Shown here piece after piece: positions 18,398 to 27,553 of a stretch of 64,000 nt of DNA. The DNA comes from Streptomyces kurssanovii (GTDB taxonomy: Bacteria; Actinomycetota; Actinomycetes; Streptomycetales; Streptomycetaceae): NCBI RefSeq assembly GCF_014649695.1, contig NZ_BMTN01000020.1, positions 1-64,000 of the forward strand. Reading direction: 5' to 3'. Position numbers and translations under genes: made by a program. The notes beneath the pieces were generated by a model, which saw nothing but the letters and a program-made list of their open reading frames with translations, had not been told where the DNA came from and searched no databases. Each line of letters starts with the position of its first letter. The first letter of the stretch is position 1.

Positions 18398-20140
18398 GTG
18401 AGACATCCGGGATGGGGGCGGCGGACCGGAGGAACGGCGCTGCGCCGCCGGGCGGCCGGTCTGGCCGAACGGTTCACCATGCACAACCGCCTCGAATGGC
18501 TCAGTCACGCGAGCACCGAGATCGGGACCACGCTCGACCTGGAACGGACGGCGCAGGAGCTCGCCGACTTCGTCGTGCCCCGGCTCGCCGACGGCGCGGC
18601 CATCGACCTGCTGGAGTCCGCGCTGCGCGGCGAGCACGTCCAGGCCGGCAGGGCCGGGGAGCGGCCCGTCATGCGGGCCATGGCCGTCTCCGCCGTCCCC
18701 GACCTCATGGACCTCGAGCCCGACCCCGTGGGCGAGCTGGCCTGCGTCAACAAGGAAACGGTCGCGGTACACGCCCTGATGTGCCGGCAGCCGGTACTGA
18801 TGAGCCGGCTGACCCGGGAGGACTTCGCCCGTGTGGCGCCCACCGCACGCGCCGCGGAGAAGATGCGCGCGGCCGGGGTGCACAGCTACATGGTGGTTCC
18901 GCTGATGGCCCGCGGCGTGCTGCTGGGCGTCGCCGACTTCGTACGGGCGGGCCGCAGGCCGCCGTTCTCCGGCACGGATCTCGCGCTCGCCCAGCAACTG
19001 GCCTCCAGGGCCGCCGTCTTCGTCGACAACGCCCGCCTGTACAAGCGGGAGCGGGAACACGTCGTCAGCCTCCAGCGCAACCTCCTGCCGCGCACCACCC
19101 CGCAGACACCCGGGCTCGACGTGTGCGCCGACTACGCCCCGACCGCCGACGCGAGCGGCGTCGGCGGCGACTGGTACGACGTGATGGCGCTGCCCGGCGG
19201 GCGGACCGCCCTCGTCGTCGGCGACGTCATGGGGCACGGTCTCGCGGCCGTGGCCACCATGGGGCGGCTGCGCGCCATCGCCCGCACCCTCCTCGCCCTG
19301 GACATCGTCCCGGAGCGGGTCCTCGCCCGGATGGACCTCGCGGCCCGCGACCTCGAGGACGACCAGGTCGCCACCTGCCTGTGCGCGGTGTACGACCCCG
19401 CCACCGGCGTGTGCACCATCGCCATGGCCGGCCATCCGCCGCCCCTGCTGGTCGACGCGGCGGGCAACGCCGAATATCTCGACGTACCCCTGGGAGCCCC
19501 GCTGGGCGCCGGTGTCATCCCCTACGACCCGGTGAAGGTGCACCTGCCGGCCGCGAGCCGGTTGCTGCTGTACACCGACGGACTGATCAAGAGCCGCGCG
19601 GACGACATCGACGTGCAACTGGCACGGCTGCGCAAGGCCGCGTCGGGCGCCGCTCCCGCCGTACTCGAGTCCTGCGGGCTGCTGACCGGCGACTGGGGAC
19701 CGGACCAGCGCTTCGACGAAGCGGTCATGCTCGTCGCCACGGCGCACGACGCCCGCGCCGGCGAGAACGTGGCGGTCTGGCCGCTGCCCGCCGATGCGAC
19801 CGCCGCGTCCGCTGCCCGCCGGCTCGTGGTGGAACAACTGGCCGGATGGGACCTCCACGGCCTCGCCGACACCACCGAACTGGTGGTCAGCGAACTGGTC
19901 GGCAACGCCCTGCGCTACGGCGGCGGACCGGGGCAACTACGTCTGCTGCGCCACGAACGGCTCGTCGTCGAGGTGTCCGACACGGGCCCCGACCTGCCGC
20001 TCATCCAGCACGCGACGCTCAACGACGAAGGCGGCCGCGGGCTCCAGCTCATCAACATGCTCTGCCGGCGCTGGGGTTCCTGCCGGACCTCGGAGGGCAA
20101 GGTCGTCTGGGCGGAGCAGGACATCGTGCCGCCCGCCTGA
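18398..20140 (+). CDS. GAF-SpoIIE PP2C phosphatase with HATPase domain
   Basis: Partner-switching regulator, 580 aa from GTG 18398. A GAF-like domain (about 30-180) is followed by a SpoIIE/RsbU PP2C domain with intact metal motifs (GVGGDWYDVM, VVGDVMGHG) and a C-terminal RsbW-like HATPase (ELVVSELVGNALRYGGG, EVSDTGP, DEGGRGLQLI). Such proteins dephosphorylate anti-anti-sigma factors and/or bind sigma factors. No anti-sigma antagonist gene is adjacent. It is one of three such proteins in 30 kb and the only one without PAS domains. Its signal is unknown. Confidence 0.92.
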   Translation: MRHPGWGRRTGGTALRRRAAGLAERFTMHNRLEWLSHASTEIGTTLDLERTAQELADFVVPRLADGAAIDLLESALRGEHVQAGRAGERPVMRAMAVSAVPDLMDLEPDPVGELACVNKETVAVHALMCRQPVLMSRLTREDFARVAPTARAAEKMRAAGVHSYMVVPLMARGVLLGVADFVRAGRRPPFSGTDLALAQQLASRAAVFVDNARLYKREREHVVSLQRNLLPRTTPQTPGLDVCADYAPTADASGVGGDWYDVMALPGGRTALVVGDVMGHGLAAVATMGRLRAIARTLLALDIVPERVLARMDLAARDLEDDQVATCLCAVYDPATGVCTIAMAGHPPPLLVDAAGNAEYLDVPLGAPLGAGVIPYDPVKVHLPAASRLLLYTDGLIKSRADDIDVQLARLRKAASGAAPAVLESCGLLTGDWGPDQRFDEAVMLVATAHDARAGENVAVWPLPADATAASAARRLVVEQLAGWDLHGLADTTELVVSELVGNALRYGGGPGQLRLLRHERLVVEVSDTGPDLPLIQHATLNDEGGRGLQLINMLCRRWGSCRTSEGKVVWAEQDIVPPA

Positions 20141-20233
20141 CCGGTTCCCCACCCCTGGTGCCCGAAGTGGAACCAGCGCGGGCCGCGGCTCGTGTTACCC
20201 GCAGAGCACACGCAGGGAAGAGGGGAGTTCGTC

Positions 20234-21331
20234 GTGGCCGCGAGCGCCGTACGCGTCGACGGAAACAGTCTGCTGCTGGGCGGGGGAGTCCGGGTCCGGT
20301 TCATCAGGACGCTCCGCCTGCCCGAAACGGGGACACATCAACTGCCGCCCGGGCTCGGTGAGTTCCCCGTACGGCGGGTCGAGGACCATCTCGGCACCGT
20401 GCCGCCGCAGATGCGCGAGCGCGGCGGCGTGATGCTGCCGGTGCATCTCCGCGAGGCGATGTGGCTCAGCTTCGCGGGCAGCAGCGAGCCCGCCGCCCTC
20501 CAGGTCGGCGTCGGCAAGGTGTGCGCCGTCTCCGGCAAGCCGTGGCGCGGCACACTGACCCGGAAGCCGCAGAACTATGTGGTGCTGCCCCGCCAGCCGT
20601 GGCTGGACGGCATCAACTCGGGCAAGGGCACGGTGCGTCAGTTCGTCGCCGTACCGCTCGGCCTGGGCGCCACGGTGGAGGGGCAGGTCACCGGCGAGGA
20701 GACCTGGGGCGGCGTGCAGCTCCAGGCGTTCGGGCTGTCCGACGCCGCACTGGCGGCCTGGTGTGAGGAGGAGCGGGTCCGCGCGGAACGGGCCGCACGC
20801 GCCACTCCGGTGTATCCGGCGGCCGCGCAGCCCGGCGGCGCGCCCGCCTACGGGGCGATGCCTCCGCCCGCGGCCCCCGCCGCCTTCGGAGCGGCCCCCC
20901 TGGCCGCGCCCGCCGCTCCCGGCGGTCCGCCGCGGGCCCGCTCCGCCGCGATGGGCCTCGGGGTGGGCGGCTCCATGCGGCAGGAGGTCTACCGCGACGA
21001 CCGGCGTCCGTCCGACTGGGCGGACGAGCCCTCCGGCCGGGTGTTCGTCCACCTGGTGACTCCGCCGGAGTGGCGGCGCATCACCGGCGAGGAGCCGCCC
21101 CCGTCCCCCGTCGACCGCGCGGCCTACACGCGTGCGGGACTGCCCTGGTACGAGTACTACGACGAGAGCGCGGCCGACCTCGCGCCGGCGGACGCCCTGA
21201 GCGGTGTGCAGCCGGTCGGTGACTGGCTCGGTGACGACCACGACCCCTGGCAGCCGCCGGCCCCGGGACAGGTCGTGCCCCTCGGCGACGCCCCCGCACC
21301 GGGAAAGCCGGTCGCGGACGGCGACTGGTGA
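20234..21331 (+). CDS. Hypothetical protein with Ala/Pro linker and acidic C-terminus
   Basis: A 365-aa protein from GTG 20234, preceded by AGGGGAG; an upstream ATG at 20192 has no good site. Residues 1-190 look like a beta-rich globular domain (GGGVRVRFIRTLRLPETGTH, REAMWLSFAGSSEPAALQVGVGKVCAVSGKPWRG). A 70-residue Ala/Pro/Gly linker follows. A second conserved-looking segment comes next (MRQEVYRDDRRPSDWAD...GRVFVHLVTPPEWRRITGE...YTRAGLPWYEYYDE). The tail is acidic. There is no signal peptide or membrane helix. I believe related proteins are conserved across Streptomyces, but I cannot name a function. Confidence 0.8.
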   Translation: MAASAVRVDGNSLLLGGGVRVRFIRTLRLPETGTHQLPPGLGEFPVRRVEDHLGTVPPQMRERGGVMLPVHLREAMWLSFAGSSEPAALQVGVGKVCAVSGKPWRGTLTRKPQNYVVLPRQPWLDGINSGKGTVRQFVAVPLGLGATVEGQVTGEETWGGVQLQAFGLSDAALAAWCEEERVRAERAARATPVYPAAAQPGGAPAYGAMPPPAAPAAFGAAPLAAPAAPGGPPRARSAAMGLGVGGSMRQEVYRDDRRPSDWADEPSGRVFVHLVTPPEWRRITGEEPPPSPVDRAAYTRAGLPWYEYYDESAADLAPADALSGVQPVGDWLGDDHDPWQPPAPGQVVPLGDAPAPGKPVADGDW

Positions 21332-21364
21332 CCGCCGTCCGCGACATCGCCTGTCGGGGCTTCG

Positions 21365-22243
21365 TCAGGGCAGGTTGGTGAACGGGGAGAGGAACGCCCG
21401 GGCGCCGGGCGCGTCCAGACGGTACGTCACGTTGGTGGCGTAGCACGGGGAGTCGCCGGTGATGGTCGTCGACACGAGGGTCCGCTTGCCCTTCAGCGTG
21501 GCGAAGTTCGGGCCGCCGGAGTCGCCGTAGCACGCCCCGCCGTTGCCCTGGGGCGCGGTCATGGCCAGGCGCACCCACGACTTGTTGAGCGCGTCGAAGG
21601 TGACGGGGGCCTTCATCCGGACGCCGCCGCCCGGGTGCGTGTGGCCGCCCGGCCCGCGGGCGGCCTCCTGCGTCCCGTAACCGGCGACGACGAACGGGGT
21701 GTCGTTCAGCCCCTGCGCCCCGAGCGCGTCGAGGGCGCCCGCCTCCGGCAGCGCCGCCGGGGTGAAGGACCAGCGGGCCCGCATCTTCGCGGCCGGCACC
21801 TCGACGACCGAGATGTCGTGGGTGTCCGCCGCGGTGCCCGGATACCCGGGGTGGCTGTGGGCGGTGCCCTGGACGGCCACCGCGGCCGCCACGGCTGCCG
21901 GGTCGCCGGGGTGCTGCGCGGCGGCCCGGTCCAGGCCCGCCTGCACGTCCTGGTCGAGGGAGACGTAGAACCGCACGTTCTCCGGCCAGTCGGTGGTGCA
22001 GTGCGCCGCGGTGAGGAAGGTGTCCGCGTCGATCATGGTGCCGGAGCACACCCAGTCGACCCGGTCCGGCGTCGCCGGGTCGTCGTCGGCGTCCCAGGTG
22101 GCGACGAGAGCGCCGACCTCGGTGCGCTCGGGAGCGGGTGTCGCGTTGTACGAGTTGATTGCCGAGGACGGCAGAGCGACGCCGAGGACGATGGCGCAGG
22201 CGGCGGCGCTGACGCCGGTCAGGCGTACGGGCAGGGCAGTCAA
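21365..22243 (-). CDS. Secreted trypsin-like serine protease (S1)
   Basis: A 292-aa secreted S1 peptidase. The signal peptide ends near SSA (residues 1-28). Catalytic triad: His81 in TAAHC, Asp143 in THDISVVEV, Ser242 in GACYGDSGGP. Cysteine pairs around WVCSGT/TAAHC and ACYGDSGGP...SPCYAT fit the chymotrypsin fold. The insert between His and Asp is longer than in streptogrisins. Substrate is unknown. It is downstream of the streptogrisin-like protease on the same strand but separated by a strong hairpin, so it is probably expressed separately. Confidence 0.9.
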   Translation of the reverse strand: MTALPVRLTGVSAAACAIVLGVALPSSAINSYNATPAPERTEVGALVATWDADDDPATPDRVDWVCSGTMIDADTFLTAAHCTTDWPENVRFYVSLDQDVQAGLDRAAAQHPGDPAAVAAAVAVQGTAHSHPGYPGTAADTHDISVVEVPAAKMRARWSFTPAALPEAGALDALGAQGLNDTPFVVAGYGTQEAARGPGGHTHPGGGVRMKAPVTFDALNKSWVRLAMTAPQGNGGACYGDSGGPNFATLKGKRTLVSTTITGDSPCYATNVTYRLDAPGARAFLSPFTNLP

Positions 22244-22347
22244 GGGAAACCCTTCGGGTCAAGGGACGGTTGCTCTCCTGTGGGGTGATCGACAGTGAAG
22301 CGTGCCGGACACGGCACGGCAAGGGTCCCGTACACGGCAAACCGGCG

Positions 22348-22385
22348 GAGCGCGTGCCGTGGCCCCGCAGCCACGGCACGCGCTC
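22348..22385. terminator. Terminator hairpin after the streptogrisin-like gene
   Basis: A perfect 16-bp stem (22348-22363 with 22370-22385) and 6-nt loop lie just past the protease stop and upstream of the trypsin-like gene. A smaller CGTGCC/GGCACG repeat lies nearby at about 22301-22320. Confidence 0.8.
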
Positions 22386-22411
22386 CCTCGGGAGGCCGGT
22401 CGGTCAGCCGG

Positions 22412-23785
22412 TCACAGGCGCTGCCAGAGCGCCGGGACGTTCGGGGGTTCCCAGCCGGCCTGGGCCTGGTGGCCCTGGAGGCAGCGGTAGGTCGCACCGC
22501 CGTAGGTGACCTGCGCGCCGGCCTGGTAGACGGTGCCCGCCGCCCAGGTCCCGCCCGGCTCCCCCGGCTCACCGGGCTCGCCCGGGCCCGTGGTGGTCTT
22601 CAGCGTCAGCCCGTACCCCTGCAGCAGCGGGTTGATCGGCTGGTGGAACGTGGTGCCTCCGCTGCGGCAGTCACCGGAACCGCCGGAGGTGACGCCCTGC
22701 GCCTGGCTTCCGGAGATGTACGAGCCCCCGGAGTCACCGGGCTCGGCACACACGGTCGTCCGCGTGACGCCCGTGATGGTCCCCTCCGGATACGTGACGC
22801 TGGTGTTGTGCTGCGAGATGGTGCCGCAGTGCCAGCCCGTGGTGGAGCCGGAGCGGCAGATCGACGCGCCGACCGGCTGCTGCACGGAACCGGTCACCTG
22901 GATGTTCTGCCCGCTCTGGCCCTTGACGTACGGCGTCGAGGTCCAGTTGCTGTTCGCCGCCACCCACGCCGTGTCCCGGCCGGGGAACGTCGAGGCCTGG
23001 AAGGTCCCCTGGACCACCTGGTTGTAGCCGCTGGTGGTGGTGCCGGCGCGGCCGCAGTGGCCCGCCGTGGCGAAGCCCTGTGTGGTGCCCCGGGTGACCG
23101 CGAAGCCGACGGAGCAACGGCCGCCCCCGCCCATGTAGTAGGCGTCGCCGCCGCGGATGTCGTACAGCGGGCGCGGCCGTTCGTCGGTCGGGACGACCCG
23201 TATCCGGTCCCGCTCGGCTCCGCTCGCCGCGATCAGGGTCTGTGCCGCGGATTTCTCCACGGCCCGGACCACGACGGCGTTGGCCCGGACGTCTACGTAC
23301 CAGACGGGCACGTCCGTCGAGGAGTCGCGCGCGGCGGCCCGGTCCAACGCCGCCTTCGCACGGTCGAGTTCGGCCAGTGTGTGGGGCACGAGCCGGGCCT
23401 CGGCGCCGCCGGCCCTGATGGCGGCCGCGTCAGCGGCCCGGGTGGTGGCCACGGTCAGGGTGCCGGAGTCGGCCCCCTCGACCCAGGCGCCGGCGAACGC
23501 GGCCCCCAGCCGCTGCCGGAGTACGGCGGCGGTGGCGCCCGCCTCGGCCTCGTTCACCAGTCGCCGCTCGGCCTGGGCACGGGTGAGCCCGAGGTCACGC
23601 TGCATGGCACGGAGCAGTTCCGGCTGCGCGGCGGACACCGCGAGCGTGTCCGCCGCGGTGCGTGCGGCGGCGCCGGGTGCCGGGTCCGCCTGCTGCGCGG
23701 ACGCGGCGCCCTGCAGGGAGGTCAGGACGAGCGCGGCCGCGGCGGCGGCACCGACACACGCTGCCTTGGCGTGTCTGTGGAGCAT
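22412..23785 (-). CDS. Streptogrisin C-like S1 protease with chitin-binding domain
   Basis: Secreted alpha-lytic/streptogrisin protease, 457 aa. It has a signal peptide (1-30, ending ASA), an alpha-lytic protease-type pro-region (about 35-205) that acts as folding chaperone, and a mature domain from about DIRGGDAYY with His243 (ATAGHC), Asp271 (GRDTAW) and Ser352 (EPGDSGGS). A GPGEPGEPGEPGG linker leads to a CBM5/12 chitin-binding domain (WAAGTVYQAGAQVTYGGATYRCLQGHQAQAGWEPPNVPALWQ). This architecture is that of streptogrisin C of S. griseus. It probably degrades protein in insect cuticle or fungal wall. A LysR gene lies upstream on the same strand. Confidence 0.95.
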   Translation of the reverse strand: MLHRHAKAACVGAAAAAALVLTSLQGAASAQQADPAPGAAARTAADTLAVSAAQPELLRAMQRDLGLTRAQAERRLVNEAEAGATAAVLRQRLGAAFAGAWVEGADSGTLTVATTRAADAAAIRAGGAEARLVPHTLAELDRAKAALDRAAARDSSTDVPVWYVDVRANAVVVRAVEKSAAQTLIAASGAERDRIRVVPTDERPRPLYDIRGGDAYYMGGGGRCSVGFAVTRGTTQGFATAGHCGRAGTTTSGYNQVVQGTFQASTFPGRDTAWVAANSNWTSTPYVKGQSGQNIQVTGSVQQPVGASICRSGSTTGWHCGTISQHNTSVTYPEGTITGVTRTTVCAEPGDSGGSYISGSQAQGVTSGGSGDCRSGGTTFHQPINPLLQGYGLTLKTTTGPGEPGEPGEPGGTWAAGTVYQAGAQVTYGGATYRCLQGHQAQAGWEPPNVPALWQRL

Positions 23786-23851
23786 GAAAGTCCCCTCGGT
23801 CTCGTTGGAGGTGTGCCGAAACCGTAGGGAACGAGAACCGCCGCGCGGCAG

Positions 23852-24838
23852 CTACCGCTCGGCCCCCTGCACGGCGTTATGGATGTCCGCGTCCCGGGCC
23901 GTCAGCCACCGCGTGTAACTGGAACTGCGGGCCACCGCGTCACTGTGCGCGGCACGCACATGTGCGACGACGTCGGGCGCCCGCGTCGCCGCGGGCGCCT
24001 CGGGGTGCCAGCCGAGGAGATGGCGCCACACGAGGGGTGTGCCGACGAGCGGACGCGTCACCATGCCGGGTGTGTCGGGGAAGGTGGCCCGGCACAGACC
24101 CACGGCCCGCCCCACCTGGACCAGATGGACACAGGAGGCGGTGTCCGTCTCGTACACGCACGCCGGTGTGAAACCGGCCCGGACACAGGCGGCGGCGAAG
24201 CAGTCGGCGAAACAGCCGTCCCCCGGCACGTCCGTCCATGCCTCCGCGGCCAGTTCCGAAAGCTCGATCCCGGACCGGGCTGCCAGCGGATGGCCGGTGG
24301 AGAGCATCACGAACACCGGGTCGCGGGCCACTTCCGTCCAGGCGAGGCTCCCCGACCCGGGCGGTGTGCTCTCCCCGCACGCGCCGATGAGCGCGTAGTC
24401 GAGCCGGCCCTCGTCGGCCGACGCGGCGATCTCACGCTCCGACCACGAGGTGTGCGTGACCACCGTGACACCCGGGTCCGCGGAGGCGAGCCGGTCGACC
24501 AGCCCTCCGAGCAGCGGGCCGTGCGTGCCGCCGATCCGTAGCGGCGTCCGCGGACCGTGCGGCGTTCCCGCCCGCGCGAACCGCACGGCCTCCTGCTGGA
24601 GTTCGTGCACGGCGGGCAGCACGACACGCGCGCGGTCCAGGACCAGTTCACCGAGAGCCGTGGCACGCACACCGGTCCGGCCGCGCTCGAACAGGGTCCC
24701 CCCGAGCGAACGCTCGATCCTCCTCAACTGCGCGCTGAGCGCGGGCTGGGCGAGGCCGAGCGCGGTGGCCGCCTTGGTGAGACTGCCGGCGTCGGCGATG
24801 GCCCGGATCGTCCTGAGGTGCCGCAACTCCAGTTCCAT
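23852..24838 (-). CDS. LysR family transcriptional regulator
   Basis: A 328-aa regulator. The start MELELRHLRTIRAIADAGSLTKAATALGLAQPALSAQLRRIE gives the canonical LysR helix-turn-helix; an ATG 24 bp upstream is less likely. The C-terminal ~230 residues form the inducer-binding domain. It ends 66 bp before the streptogrisin-like gene on the same strand. LysR targets are usually divergent, but the nearest upstream gene is also on this strand, so its regulon is unclear. Confidence 0.9.
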   Translation of the reverse strand: MELELRHLRTIRAIADAGSLTKAATALGLAQPALSAQLRRIERSLGGTLFERGRTGVRATALGELVLDRARVVLPAVHELQQEAVRFARAGTPHGPRTPLRIGGTHGPLLGGLVDRLASADPGVTVVTHTSWSEREIAASADEGRLDYALIGACGESTPPGSGSLAWTEVARDPVFVMLSTGHPLAARSGIELSELAAEAWTDVPGDGCFADCFAAACVRAGFTPACVYETDTASCVHLVQVGRAVGLCRATFPDTPGMVTRPLVGTPLVWRHLLGWHPEAPAATRAPDVVAHVRAAHSDAVARSSSYTRWLTARDADIHNAVQGAER

Positions 24839-24950
24839 GCCAGCAGCTTGGCGCGGGGCCATCGCCGCGGCAATAAGCTGGTCCGGACCAAAGCCGCGGT
24901 CGCGCTCCGCAGGCTCCCTGCTCCTGACCGCTCCGCGGGCGTACGGGCCG

Positions 24951-27410
24951 CTACCCTGCCGGGCCGCCGTCCGCTCCGCCGGGCAGCGGAGGGAAGTTCT
25001 GCTCCGTCCAGACCGTCTTGCCGTCCCGCGAGTGCCGGGTGCCCCAGCGCGCCGTGAGCTGTGCGACGAGGAGCAGCCCCCGCCCTCCCTCGTCGGTGCT
25101 CCGGGCCCGCCGAAGATGCGGCGACGTGCTGCTCGTGTCGGAGACCTCGCAGATCAGCCGCTGGTGGTGGATGAGCCGCAGGGTCAGAGGTCCGCCGCCC
25201 GCGTAGCGGTAGGCGTTGGTGACCAGCTCGCTGACGATCAGCTCCGTGGCGAAGGTCATGGCCTCGAGCCCCCACGCCGTCAGCTGGTCCGCGGTGAGCC
25301 GGCGGGCCCGGGCGGGCGCCGTCGGCTCCGCCGGAAGTTCCCAGGTGGCCACCGACTCCGGCGCCAGGGTGAGCGTCCGGGCCAGCAGCAGCGCGACATC
25401 GTCGGTGGGACGCGCCGGCAGCAGCCGCTCGACCACAGCCTTCGCCATCTCCTCCACCGGCCTTCGCGCACCGGCCATGACCGCGCACAACTCGGCCAGT
25501 CCGGCCTCCATGTCCGGGGAGGCGCCCTCCACGAGCCCGTTCGTGTAAAGGGCGAGGACGCTGTTCTCCGGCAGCGTCAGTTCCGCCGACTCGAAAGGGA
25601 GCCCGCCCAGCCCGAGCGGGGGACCGGCCGGCAACTCGGCGACGGCGGCCTCTCCCTCCGGTGTCACCACCACCGGTGGCGGATGGCCGGCACGGGCGAC
25701 GGAGCAGCGCCTGCTCACCGGGTCGTAGACGGCGTACAGACAGGTCGCGCCGACCACCTGCTCGCCCGGCGCGCCCTCGATGTCCTGCTCCTGCTCCCCG
25801 GCCAGCCTGTTCACCAGGTCGTCGAGGTGGGACAGCACCTCGTCCGGGTCGAGATCGAGGTCGGCCAGGGTGTGCACGGCCGTACGCAGACGGCCCATGG
25901 TGGCAGCGGCGTTGATGCCGTGTCCGACGACATCACCCACGACGAGGGCGACCCGGGCACCGGACAGCGGGATGACGTCGAACCAGTCCCCGCCGACCCC
26001 CGTCGCGCCGCCCGCCGGCATGTAGCGGTGGGCGACGACGACCGCCGGATGCACGGGCAGCTCACGCGGCAGCAGACGGCGCTGGAGCGCCAGCGCGGCA
26101 CGGTGCTGCTGGGTGAAGCGGCGGGCGTTGTCGAGGGAGAGCGCGGCCCGGGCGGCAAGCTCGCTCGCCAGGGTGAGGTCGTCCTCCTCGAACGGCTCCG
26201 GCAGCTGCGACCGCCACAGGCTGACGAAGCCGAGGACGAGCCCGCGGGCCTTCAACGGCACCACCATCAACGAGTGCATGACGCCCGATGGCACCTCACC
26301 GTGCCCCAGAGCCCTGGCGTTCTCCGACACGTCGATGGAGGGCTCGAGCACGGGCAGCCCGGTGGACAGACACCTGGCCTGCGGCGTGCCCTCGGGGAAC
26401 GAGTTCACCGTCCCCACCCGGAACAGCAGCCGCTCCGTCTCCGCGGTGACGGTCAGGTACGCGGTCCTGCGCACCGGCCCGGCGCCTCCGTCCGCGACAG
26501 GTTCCTCACCGCGGCTGACCGACTCGAGAAGGTCGACCGAGACGCAGTCGGCCAGGTCGGGAACCGCCGCACGGACGAGCTCCTGCGCCGTCGTCTCCAC
26601 GTCCAGGGTGGTGCCGACGCTGGCGCCGGTCTCGGTGAGCAGGGCAAGCCGGCGACGCGCCCGGTGGCGGTCGGTGACGTCCTCGACCAGGTCCGTCACT
26701 CCCAGCACCCTGCCGGAGGCGTCCTCCACACGGAACGCGGACACGGAGACGAACCGCTCCTTGCCGGGCATCGTCGCCATGCGGCACGGCTGCTCGGTGA
26801 AGATCATCGGAGCGCCTGTCTCCAGCACCTTCCGCAGCCCCGCGTCCACGATCCGGGCGTCCGCCTCGACGAGGAAGTCACCGATCCGGTGACCGCGCGC
26901 CTCCTCGGGGGTGACGCCGCCGATGCGTGCGATGGCCCGGTTGATCCGCAGGATGTTCAGGTCCGTGTCGTGCACGGCCAGACCGATCGGCGACCTGCGG
27001 AACAGCCCGTCCATCACGGACCGGTCGATCTCCCACTGCACCACCTCCTCCGCCGGCGCGGCCACCAGGTACCACTCCCGGAGGCGTTCCGTCCGGATCA
27101 CCTGGCGGGCCCGGATCCCGAAGCCGAGCTTGCGGCCCTCGCGGGTCCGGACGGGCACGGTACCGAACCAGCCGCGCTGCCGGACGCAGGCGGCGGTGGC
27201 CTCGAGGACCTCCGCGTGGTCGTCGGGGTCGACCAGTACCTCCACCGCCGGACGGCCGAGCACCTCCTCGGCCGACCAGCCGACCAGCGTGCGGGCGCGC
27301 TCGCTCCAGCCGATCACCAGGCCGTGCCGGTCCAGCACCACGGAGGCGGCTCGACCGTGCGAGTACGGGTCCTCCGGGCTCTCACTGATCAGGGTCACGG
27401 GTCCTGTCAT
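24951..27410 (-). CDS. PAS-PAS-GAF-SpoIIE phosphatase with HATPase domain
   Basis: Multi-domain partner-switching regulator, 819 aa. ATG 27410 (MTGPVTLISESPEDPY) has GGAGG 9 nt upstream and is preferred to the longer frame at 27539. Order: two PAS domains (about 20-140 and 150-290, DLNILRINRAIARIGG...), GAF (about 310-470), PP2C/SpoIIE with intact motifs (GVGGDWFDVIPL, VVGDVVGHGINAAATMG, TDDVALLLAR), and HATPase (ELIVSELVTNAYRYAGGG, DEGGRGLLLVAQL). PAS and GAF probably sense a cytosolic ligand or redox state. It is a clear paralogue of the degenerate protein at 46478-48865. Confidence 0.93.
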   Translation of the reverse strand: MTGPVTLISESPEDPYSHGRAASVVLDRHGLVIGWSERARTLVGWSAEEVLGRPAVEVLVDPDDHAEVLEATAACVRQRGWFGTVPVRTREGRKLGFGIRARQVIRTERLREWYLVAAPAEEVVQWEIDRSVMDGLFRRSPIGLAVHDTDLNILRINRAIARIGGVTPEEARGHRIGDFLVEADARIVDAGLRKVLETGAPMIFTEQPCRMATMPGKERFVSVSAFRVEDASGRVLGVTDLVEDVTDRHRARRRLALLTETGASVGTTLDVETTAQELVRAAVPDLADCVSVDLLESVSRGEEPVADGGAGPVRRTAYLTVTAETERLLFRVGTVNSFPEGTPQARCLSTGLPVLEPSIDVSENARALGHGEVPSGVMHSLMVVPLKARGLVLGFVSLWRSQLPEPFEEDDLTLASELAARAALSLDNARRFTQQHRAALALQRRLLPRELPVHPAVVVAHRYMPAGGATGVGGDWFDVIPLSGARVALVVGDVVGHGINAAATMGRLRTAVHTLADLDLDPDEVLSHLDDLVNRLAGEQEQDIEGAPGEQVVGATCLYAVYDPVSRRCSVARAGHPPPVVVTPEGEAAVAELPAGPPLGLGGLPFESAELTLPENSVLALYTNGLVEGASPDMEAGLAELCAVMAGARRPVEEMAKAVVERLLPARPTDDVALLLARTLTLAPESVATWELPAEPTAPARARRLTADQLTAWGLEAMTFATELIVSELVTNAYRYAGGGPLTLRLIHHQRLICEVSDTSSTSPHLRRARSTDEGGRGLLLVAQLTARWGTRHSRDGKTVWTEQNFPPLPGGADGGPAG

Positions 27411-27482
27411 CGCTCCTATCCTCCGCCCGGTCCTGCGGGGACGCGAGCGATGAATTCCGGGCGGCGCGGCGGTCTGCAAAGA

Positions 27483-27524
27483 GACAGTGCCGAAGGCACA
27501 GTGCGGAACGGACAGTGCGGAACT
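27483..27524 (+). repeat. Three 14-bp tandem repeats in a divergent promoter region
   Basis: Units GACAGTGCCGAAGG, CACAGTGCGGAACG and GACAGTGCGGAACT follow one another without gaps, 30 bp before the PhnB-like gene and 73 bp upstream of the phosphatase start. They could be a transcription-factor direct-repeat site. Confidence 0.6.
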
Positions 27525-27553
27525 TCCGCCACGGACCATGTCAGGAGCACCCC

